Source: Vulcanimicrobiota bacterium
GTDB taxonomy: Bacteria; Vulcanimicrobiota; Xenobia; Xenobiales; JADMJV01
DNA: 64,000 nucleotides
Reading direction: 5' to 3'
Assembly: GCA_017307785.1 (NCBI GenBank)
Contig: JAFKGI010000019.1
Span: forward strand, 1-64,000
This document shows positions 53,015 to 60,300 of this stretch, one piece after another. The notes under the pieces are model-generated. The model was given only the letters and a program-made list of their open reading frames with translations. It searched no databases and had not been told where the DNA came from. Position 1 is the stretch's first letter. Every line of letters starts with the position of its first letter. The position numbers and the translations under genes are program-made.

Positions 53015-53578
53015 TTAGTGAGGTGGCCGGACCTCCAGAGCCCTGGGCTCTGGAGGTTTTTTATTTCCTGAAAGATGAGTATCACGGATCATTTCGCGAG
53101 AAATCTTGCGAGCCGTTTCTAAACTGAGGTCTTTCACGAACCGGATCTTTTTCTGGCGCAGGGTTTTGAGATAGTTGGGGTGCTGCGCCACTCCGCGGAG
53201 AAATTGTGGAGCGTCGCTGCCGAGCGGGATGTACTCGGTTTCGCTGTCACCGGTGTACTCTCGGGTCTCAAAACCGGTGAGCTGGCCGTTCGCCACGGTC
53301 ATCAGCACGAGACCCGAGAGTCCGTGGTTGTGCTGCCCGAAGGAAATGGTGATCTCCGCGGGCCCGGCGTTGTCTCGCACGACCGTACGCAGGGCCTCGA
53401 CGTGCACCTGACTGGCCAGATCCACTTCATGCTTGTCCAGGTAGGCTGCCATCTTGTCGGCAAATTCGGGATGGTGGTCGGAGACGGCCATCAGCATGGT
53501 CTTGAGGTGGAAGATGTTGTCCAGATCGGAAGAGACCATGAGACCTTCGTGAGTTGGTGCCCAGATTATCAAGCTCAT
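53015..53578 (-). CDS. Proteasome/Ntn-hydrolase-fold-like protein
   Basis: 187 residues. SLIIWAPTHEGLMVSSDLDNIF, ISFGQHNHGLSGLVLMTVANG and a helical end SLETARKISREMIRD resemble the beta-sandwich and helices of HslV/proteasome-type Ntn hydrolases, but the N-terminal catalytic Thr is absent. Function unknown. ATG 53578 is used, since the frame before it is non-coding. The last ~10 codons are made by a terminator hairpin shared with the convergent gene, so the real end could be earlier and the tail a by-product. Confidence 0.5.
   Translation of the reverse strand: MSLIIWAPTHEGLMVSSDLDNIFHLKTMLMAVSDHHPEFADKMAAYLDKHEVDLASQVHVEALRTVVRDNAGPAEITISFGQHNHGLSGLVLMTVANGQLTGFETREYTGDSETEYIPLGSDAPQFLRGVAQHPNYLKTLRQKKIRFVKDLSLETARKISREMIRDTHLSGNKKPPEPRALEVRPPH
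53032..53063 (+). terminator. Rho-independent terminator
   Basis: ACCTCCAGAGCC and GGCTCTGGAGGT pair with a CTG loop, followed by TTTTTT. It ends the Asn/Tyr-rich gene and lies inside the C-terminal codons of the convergent gene. Confidence 0.85.
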
Positions 53579-53616
53579 AGGCAGTGCTTTTGTTTGCAGC
53601 GTCAAAGGCCTGCCGC

Positions 53617-53964
53617 ATGAAGGTCTATGCATACAAGAATTGCTCCAGCTGCCAGAAGGCGCTGCGTTATCTAGAAGGGCGAACTTACGAGCTGCTGCCG
53701 ATCGTGGAGCAGCCACCCACGGTGGAAGAACTTCGCCGCATGGCCGGTTACCTGGGCGGCGTTCGCAAGCTCTTCAACACTTCGGGAGTTCAATACCGGG
53801 AGCTGGGCATAGCCGGCCGCAATCTGAGTGACGAAGAGGCTTTGGAGCTGCTGGCGAGTAACGGAAAGCTGGTGAAAAGGCCATTTCTTTTAACTTCTGA
53901 CGGCGGGGCCGTGGGCTTTCGTCCAGAAGTCTGGGATCAAGTGATTGGTAAGGGAGCTCTTTAG
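53617..53964 (+). CDS. ArsC/Spx-family protein
   Basis: 115 residues with the thioredoxin-like ArsC fold: KVYAYKNCSSCQKALRYLEGR, with NCSSC as the CxxC motif and the nucleophilic Cys as in YffB/Spx relatives, then NTSGVQYRELG and LVKRPFLLTSDGGAVGFRPEVWDQ. Members are arsenate reductases, glutathione-linked reductases or RNA-polymerase effectors; this one resembles the YffB type. AAAGG precedes ATG 53617. First of three same-strand genes. Confidence 0.85.
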   Translation: MKVYAYKNCSSCQKALRYLEGRTYELLPIVEQPPTVEELRRMAGYLGGVRKLFNTSGVQYRELGIAGRNLSDEEALELLASNGKLVKRPFLLTSDGGAVGFRPEVWDQVIGKGAL

Positions 53965-53965
53965 A

Positions 53966-54541
53966 ATGAAGATCGTTGTGGACATGCCGGAATGGATCGA
54001 GCAAGAAATGTCGCGTCGGCCCTCGGTGTATCCGGAGCTGGCCGACCGCATCAAGCTGGTGGTTGAGTTTTCCCGCCTGAACGTGGTGCACGACACGGGA
54101 GGACCGTTCGGCGCCGGTGTTTTTGAACTGGAAACGGGAAAACTGGTTTCCATCGCCGTCAATCGCGTGGTTCCTTGCAGCGTTTCTTGCGCTCACGCCG
54201 AGTTCGGCGCGCTGGCGCTGGCCCAGCAGAAGCTGGGCACCTTTGACCTGGGTGGAGCGGGTTTGCCGGCCCATCAGCTGGTGGTCAACTGGCGGCCGTG
54301 CACCATGTGCTACGGGTCGGTCATCTGGTCGGGAGTCCGCTCCCTGGCCCTGGCGGGCAGCGGTAAGGCGGTCGAAGAAATCACCGGCTTTGACGAAGGT
54401 CCTATCGCCGACGACTGGATTGAAGAGCTGAATCGGCGCGGCATAGAAGTTCACGACAATCAGGACCGCGAGGCGGCTCTGGAAGTCTTTCGTTTATTCA
54501 GGGACTCGGGCAAGCTGGTTTACAACGCCCGACTCGGCTGA
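53966..54541 (+). CDS. Zinc-dependent nucleoside deaminase
   Basis: 191 residues. Cytidine/guanine-deaminase-like fold with the zinc motifs SCAHAEFGAL (HAE: His ligand, Glu proton shuttle) and RPCTMCYG (PCxxC). It is most like guanine deaminase/TadA-type 'nucleoside deaminases'; substrate cannot be read. AAGGGAG precedes ATG 53966. Overlaps the next start as TGATG. Confidence 0.9.
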   Translation: MKIVVDMPEWIEQEMSRRPSVYPELADRIKLVVEFSRLNVVHDTGGPFGAGVFELETGKLVSIAVNRVVPCSVSCAHAEFGALALAQQKLGTFDLGGAGLPAHQLVVNWRPCTMCYGSVIWSGVRSLALAGSGKAVEEITGFDEGPIADDWIEELNRRGIEVHDNQDREAALEVFRLFRDSGKLVYNARLG

Positions 54542-55164
54542 TGAGCGAGGTCTTTTCGCCCCCCGAGGGCTGGGTTCTGGTACCGCCGGGAGATGCGGCC
54601 TTAACGCGACGGATCAAGGCGGCGGGGTCTTTTCACGCGCTTCAGGAGAAGAAAGGACGCAAGGTGTTTTCGCTGGGGGTGTGGGCTCCCGGGGACACGG
54701 TTGCGCGCTTGCAGCTGGCGCTGGAGTCGGAACGGGCGACCGAGGGATTCGCGCGCAAACGGGAGGCCGATCAAGCTCGACGCGCGCGCGCTCAGCATGC
54801 CTATGTGGAAGACTTCGAGGCCTCGGTACGAGCTTTCTTGCGCTTTAGCCCGGTGCATGCGGAACTGGAAGCGCGCCTGGCCCGTCTGGTCAGCGAGCAC
54901 GCCACTCCGGTAGGCAGCGGCACGGTGGCGCGCACCCAACGGATTCCCATCGAGGAAAGGGCCGAAGCTGCGGTGATCGCCTGGATGCGGCACCAGACCA
55001 CCGGCTACGACAACATGGTGATTCCCCGAGTCAAAGGTAAGCGTCGCGAAGTGCGCCGCATGCTGGCCGCCCGTTCGCAGCAGTTGCTGACCCGCTACCG
55101 GCGCGGTGAGGCGCCGGCGGCGGATTGTCCGCTCAGTCTCGCCCTGGCTTCACCACCCGGATAG
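54541..55164 (+). CDS. DUF2293 protein
   Basis: 207 residues, basic. The C-terminal ~75 residues match DUF2293: RTQRIPIEERAEAAVIAWMRHQTTGYDNMVIPRVKGKRREVRRMLAARSQQLL. The N-terminal part (~1-60) is a separate small domain (GWVLVPPGDAALTRRIKAAGSF). High basicity suggests nucleic-acid binding, inferred only. Coupled to the deaminase; its 3' end overlaps the convergent TerB gene by 32 bp. Confidence 0.8.
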   Translation: MSEVFSPPEGWVLVPPGDAALTRRIKAAGSFHALQEKKGRKVFSLGVWAPGDTVARLQLALESERATEGFARKREADQARRARAQHAYVEDFEASVRAFLRFSPVHAELEARLARLVSEHATPVGSGTVARTQRIPIEERAEAAVIAWMRHQTTGYDNMVIPRVKGKRREVRRMLAARSQQLLTRYRRGEAPAADCPLSLALASPPG

Positions 55165-55516
55165 GCGGCACGGGGACGCCCAGGGCCTTGGCCACTGCCT
55201 TGAGCTCCTCGGCTTCCACGCGCACCACTTTGTGGTCGGCGCCGGCGACGGCCACCAGATAGTCCATGATGCGGTCCTTGGTTTCATCATCCAGGACCTT
55301 TTTCAAGGGATGAGCCAGTTCGTAGGCGGAGGGCATCTCGTCGATGTGGTCGAGGAGTTCCTCGAAGGTAGCTTTGGAGAAGCCCGGCAGCATATTCTGG
55401 CCCACAGAAACCGCCACTTGCTTTTCTTCCTCGTCGATGACTCCATCCGAGGAGATGAGAGAGACGGCCAGAGCCGCGGCAATTTTATTTACATCCGATT
55501 TGTAACGCGTCAACAT
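55133..55516 (-). CDS. TerB-like tellurite-resistance-family protein
   Basis: 127 residues, helical: AAALAVSLISSDGVIDEEEKQVAVSVGQNML, then LKKVLDDETKDRIMDYLVAVAGADHKVVRVEAEEL, the two acidic metal-binding helical hairpins of TerB domains. AAGGAG is 5 bases before ATG 55516. Confidence 0.8.
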   Translation of the reverse strand: MLTRYKSDVNKIAAALAVSLISSDGVIDEEEKQVAVSVGQNMLPGFSKATFEELLDHIDEMPSAYELAHPLKKVLDDETKDRIMDYLVAVAGADHKVVRVEAEELKAVAKALGVPVPPIRVVKPGRD

Positions 55517-55561
55517 CCTGACTCCTTGTCCGCTTCAGGGCCGACTCCTTGCGTACATGAA

Positions 55562-55588
55562 AAAGAGCCCCTTCTCAGGGGCTCTTTG
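55562..55588 (-). terminator. Rho-independent terminator
   Basis: AAAGAGCCCC and GGGGCTCTTT pair around TTCTCA; on the minus strand it is followed by a T run, so it ends the PDZ-protein transcript. It sits between two leftward genes. Confidence 0.85.
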
Positions 55589-55600
55589 ACGAAAGGCGCT

Positions 55601-56074
55601 TTAGCGAGGGCAGCGTTCGCAGCGAACCAGGGCGCGAGCGATGGTCAGGGTGAAGCGCTGTTCGGTGCTGGGGCGGTAGATGCCCACCTGCACATCGGTG
55701 CCGACTTCGCCGCGCAATCTAGCCACCACGTCCTCGGCGGGCACGCCCTCGGTGCTCATGCCATCGACGGTGGTGATGACGTCCTCCGGTTGGATGCCGG
55801 CGCGCTCGGCCGGGTAGCCGGGCAACGGCTCCAGAGCGGTGAAGCGGCCGTCATGGCTGACGTCAGAGCCGACATAAAGGCCGATGCCACCGAACTCTTC
55901 CACATTCTGCTGTTGGTAGGGGCAGCGCTGCACGGATGCTGTCGGCGGCTGGGTAGGCTGGGAGACCGGAGGCGGAGTGGGCTGGAACTGACCGGAGATC
56001 ATCACTCCGAAGGCCAGGGCGCCCGCTGCCAAAGTCTGCCGGGTAAACCGGGGAAAAGTGCTCAACAAGATCAT
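55601..56074 (-). CDS. Secreted PDZ-domain protein
   Basis: 157 residues: signal-like N-terminus (STFPRFTRQTLAAGALAFGVMISG), a Pro/Gln/Thr linker (TPPPVSQPTQPP), and a PDZ domain (GIGLYVGSDVSHDGRFTALEPLPGYPAERAGIQPEDVITTVDGMST) as in CtpA/HtrA proteins but without a protease domain. Four cysteines at the start and end could form disulfides. ATG 56074 has AGGGAG 10 bases upstream; ATG 56083 is an alternative with too short a spacing. Confidence 0.85.
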   Translation of the reverse strand: MILLSTFPRFTRQTLAAGALAFGVMISGQFQPTPPPVSQPTQPPTASVQRCPYQQQNVEEFGGIGLYVGSDVSHDGRFTALEPLPGYPAERAGIQPEDVITTVDGMSTEGVPAEDVVARLRGEVGTDVQVGIYRPSTEQRFTLTIARALVRCERCPR

Positions 56075-56138
56075 CGCTTGCATACTCCCTAGAAAGTTTG
56101 ACTAGAATTCCTCTTCGATGTGGTCTGGCAGAGGCCTG

Positions 56139-57179
56139 CTACTCGTCTCCAAGACAGGTTCCCAGGGCCCTGGCGGTGAGAATCGAGTCGCAATCGAGCG
56201 GCACCGTCTTCATGTGGCGCGTGGCTTCCTCGAGCGGAAGATAGCGCACGTTGGGGGGATCCAGGGCGACCATGTCGGCTTTGCGGCCTTCGGCCAGGGC
56301 GCGCACGGCGGCCGAACCAAATCTTAGAGAGTAGAGCCGATCGCGAGCATTGGGCGGGCCGCCACGCAGCAAATGGCCGAGGACGACGTTGCGCGTGTCC
56401 AGGCCGGTGGCTTCCTCGATGGCGCTCTGCAGGCGCTGGGCCGCGCCGCCCAGGCGGCCCTGATGAGTCGAGTAGGTCTGATCGACGGGATGGGCACCCT
56501 CGGCGATGACCACCAGCGAAAAGCCGCGAGTCGACTTGCGTTCCTTGAGCTTGGCGAGGATGGGCTCCATTTTGTAAGGGATTTCGGGAATCAGAATGAC
56601 GTCGGCGGTGCCCGCCAGGCCACTTTCCAAAGCAATCCAACCTGCGTAACGGCCCATCACCTCCACCACCATGACCCGGCCATGGGACTCGGCCGTGGAA
56701 TGCAGGCGGTCAATGCACTGGGTGGCAAATTCCACGGCGGTATCGAAGCCGAAGGTCACGACCGTTCCGTCCAGATCGTTGTCGATGGTTTTGGGGATTC
56801 CCACCACCGGAAAGCCTTGCTTGGCGATGCGCGAGGCGATGGCCATGGTGCCGTCGCCGCCCACCATGAGCAAGGCGTCCAGGTTGAGTTTCCGGAGATT
56901 CTCGATGATCTCGGGCGTGCGATCCACGGGTTCGAGCGGGTTGGACTGGTTGGTGGTGCCCAGGATGGTGCCGCCTAGAAAGGTGATGCCGCGCACGCTG
57001 TTGTGGTCCAGGGGAATCAGGGGGCCTTTGGGATAGTCGGCGGGGACCATCAGGCTGCGCATTCCGTCCCGCAGACCCGAGACGGTCCAGCCCATTCCGA
57101 GAGCGCTAAGTACGGCCGAGCGAATGACGGCGTTGAGTCCGGGGGCGTCTCCCCCACCGGTGACGATGGCGATATTCAT
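56139..57179 (-). CDS. pfkA: 6-phosphofructokinase, ATP-dependent type
   Basis: 346 residues. Phosphorylates fructose 6-phosphate in glycolysis. Motifs: TGGGDAPGLNAVI (ATP loop), MVGGDGTM (107-112), GIPKTIDNDLDGT (128-140) with catalytic Asp, and GRYAGWIALESGLAG. The combination of G at the GGDG position (ATP, not PPi) with K in PKTIDND is that of group III ATP-PFKs; PPi enzymes have GGDD. GGAAG precedes ATG 57179. Upstream gene is divergent. Confidence 0.93.
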   Translation of the reverse strand: MNIAIVTGGGDAPGLNAVIRSAVLSALGMGWTVSGLRDGMRSLMVPADYPKGPLIPLDHNSVRGITFLGGTILGTTNQSNPLEPVDRTPEIIENLRKLNLDALLMVGGDGTMAIASRIAKQGFPVVGIPKTIDNDLDGTVVTFGFDTAVEFATQCIDRLHSTAESHGRVMVVEVMGRYAGWIALESGLAGTADVILIPEIPYKMEPILAKLKERKSTRGFSLVVIAEGAHPVDQTYSTHQGRLGGAAQRLQSAIEEATGLDTRNVVLGHLLRGGPPNARDRLYSLRFGSAAVRALAEGRKADMVALDPPNVRYLPLEEATRHMKTVPLDCDSILTARALGTCLGDE

Positions 57180-57313
57180 GGGTTTGGCTTCCGGGGTGAA
57201 GGGTGTCGCTCCTGGAAGGAAATTTGTAACATCTCGGCAATATTTTCAATAAGTCTGTAACCTCGTTAACATTTTGGACATCTTCTGGGCACCGTTTGGG
57301 AGAGGATTTGCGA

Positions 57314-57319
57314 TAGGCT
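57314..57319 (+). promoter_or_regulatory. Leaderless-type -10 (TAGGCT)
   Basis: TAGGCT is at -12 to -7 from GTG 57326; no SD is present. Same hexamer and spacing as at 49663. Confidence 0.45.
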
Positions 57320-57325
57320 ATCTGA

Positions 57326-60300
57326 GTGTCGACCAGCCGTAGCGTAACCAGCAGCAAGAGTTCGAGCAGCAGCCACACCTCGTCGAAACGCAAGACGACG
57401 AGCTCTCGTTCGCATTCGGCAGTGAAGGCCAAGAAGGCCACCCCCCCGGTCCACAAGTCTCGTGACGTAAGCCATATTTCCAAAGAAGCCCACGATATTC
57501 CCGAGAAGTCCGAAGAGCGCAACAGCCACCTTTCGGCCATGCAAAGTGCCTTCAAGACCCCCAAGAAGGGTCCGCAGGCGATTCGCAAACTTTCCTCCAC
57601 CGGCAGTCAATCCAAGGTGCAGACTCGCATGCGCGAGTCGTCCCGCACGGCCGCAGCCCAGGCCAAGGTGACTCAGCCTTACAAAGCAGCGGTAGCCCAG
57701 CGGCCGGATGCGCCGCTGACCCGCTTCCCAGGAGACCGCAGCCACCCCCAGCCGTCCATGGCTCCGGTGGTTTCACCCAAGACCGAGGCGACCGAAAAAC
57801 CCAAAGCGCCGGCCCCGCGTCAGCCGCAGGGCGCGGGACCTCTGGTGCCACCGGAACCGCAAATGCGCACCCAGCCGGTCAAGGCGAAAGAGCCGGAGCC
57901 GATCAAAGTCAAACCCCTCGAGGGTTTGCGTCCGAGCGAAGGCCTGCGTCCCCTGGACGGTCGATTTCCCGGAGATACCCGCGGAGTGGCCACGCCCAAG
58001 CCGGCGGTTGCCCCTCCGGCCGCAACAGAAAAGCCGGCCGCCGAGAAAACTTCTGCCGAGAAGCCCGCTGAGGAAAAGCCCGCGGCGGAGAAGCCGGCGG
58101 GAGCGATTCAGGAGATTGCCCAGCAGTTTCAGATGTCCATGGGCAAACTGGCGCAGATGCTGCCCTCCGCTCAGTTGCCGGGAGCCGGGCCAAAGCAGCA
58201 ACCGCACGATCCCCGCCCCGTGGGCGGACCTCGCCCTGGCCTGACCGGGCCGCAGCCGCATTCCGGTGTTCGAAGTCCGACACCGCAGTCGAAAACTCCG
58301 GGCGCCTTCCCAGCCCCACAACAGCCAGCTGCTCGGAGCACGCCCCCGCCGCGTCCCCTCTTGGGTCAGTCGCCTCAGGCGCCCGCTGTTCCTCAGTCAC
58401 AGCGCCCCGTGGCCCAGGCTCCCCAGACGCCGGCGCTGGCTCCCAAGGCAGAGAACCAACCGCAGCGACCGGTAGCCCAGGCTCCCCAGCCGCCCGCCGC
58501 GCCGCCCGTGGCTCCCCGTTCCGAGAACCAGCCGCAGCGCCCCGTGGCCCAGACTCCTCAAGCACCGGCGGCTCAGCCCAAGGCCGAGAATCGGCCGCAA
58601 CAGCCCGTCGCGCAAGCTCCCCAGGCTTCGCCCGCAGCACCCAAGGCCGAGAACCAGCCGCAACAGCCCGTCGCGCAAACTCCCCAGCCTTCGCCCGCAG
58701 CACCCAAGGCCGAGAATCAGCCGCAACAGCCTGTCGCGCAAACTCCCCAGCCTTCGCCCGCAGCACCCAAGGCCGAGAATCAGCCGCAACAGCCCGCAAC
58801 CCAAGTCCCCAACTCCGAGTCTCAACCGAAACCGGCGGAGCAACCTGCCCCCCCAAAAAACGCCCCTCCGCCAGAGCCGGAGAAGCCCAAAACTCCTGAA
58901 AAATCCGGTGTTCTGGACACTGTCGGCGGATGGGCCAGCAGCGCCTGGAACAGCGTCAGCAATACCACTGCCGAGGTGACTGGCAAGGTCACCAGCGCGG
59001 CCAGCGACGCCGTGACCGGCACGGTCAATCGCGTGAGCAACACAGTCGGCGGCTGGGCCAATTCCGCCTCGAACACCGTCAGCAACGTCGCTTCGAACGT
59101 AAGCAATACGGCAACGAACGCTTACAACAGCGTTTCCAACACCGTCAGCAACGTCGCCTCCAACGTCAGTAACACGGCCAGCAACGCTTACAACAGCGTA
59201 AGCAACACCGTCAGCAACGTAGCCTCTAACGTCAGCAACACGGCCAGCAACGCTTACAACAAGGTCAGCGATACGCTCGGCAGCTGGAGCAACAAGGCTT
59301 ACAACACGGTTTCCGATACCGCCAGCAACGCCTACAACGCCGTCAGCAATACGGCCAGCAATGTCGCTTCGAGCGTAAGCAACACCGCCAGTAACGCATA
59401 CAACAGCGTCAGCAGCACGCTCGGCAACTGGAGCAACAAGGCCTACAACACGGTTTCCAACACCGCCAGCAACGCCTACAACGCGGTCAGCACTACCGTC
59501 AGCAACGTCGCCACCAACGTCAGCAACACAGCCAGCAACGCTTACAACAGCGTCAGCAATACCGTGAGCAACGTGGCCTCCAACGTCAGCAACACAGCCA
59601 GCAACGCCTACAACAGCGTCAGCAACACGCTGGGTAGTTGGAGCAACAAAGCCTACAACACGGCCAGCAACGTGGTGTCCAATGTCAGCGATACCGTAGG
59701 AAAGACCTATAACAGCGTCACCGATACCCTCGGCGGCTGGACCAACAAGGCCTACAACACGGTTGCGAACACCGCCAGCAACGCCTATAACTCGGCCAGC
59801 AACACCGTCAGCAACGCTTACAATAGCGTTTCCAGCACCGTTAGCAACGTCGCCTCCAACGTGAGCAACACGGCCAGCAACGCCTACAACAGTGTGAGCA
59901 ACACGCTGGGCAGCTGGAGCAACAAGGCCTATAACACGGTCAGCAACGTAGCCTCCAACGTAAGCAACACGGCCAGCAACGCCTACAACAGCGTCACCGA
60001 CACGCTCGGTAGTTGGAGCAACAAAGCTTACAACACGGTCGCGAATACCGCCAGCAATGCCTACAACACCGCGAGCAATGCGGTCAGCAGCGTCGCTTCC
60101 AACGTCAGCGACCTGGCGGGCAGGGCTTACAATACGGTTTCCAATACTGCGGGCAGTCTCTACAACAGCGCCAGCAATACCGTCAGCAACCTGGGTAGTT
60201 CGGTCTCTAACATGGCCGGCAAGGCTTACAACAGCGTCACCGACACCCTCGGCAGCTGGAGCAACAAGGCTTACAACACGGTCGCTGACACCGCCGGCAG

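Noticed and set aside
58430..58800. CRISPR-like array
   Set aside because: The units are in-frame coding repeats of 63 bp with no unique spacers and no cas genes nearby.
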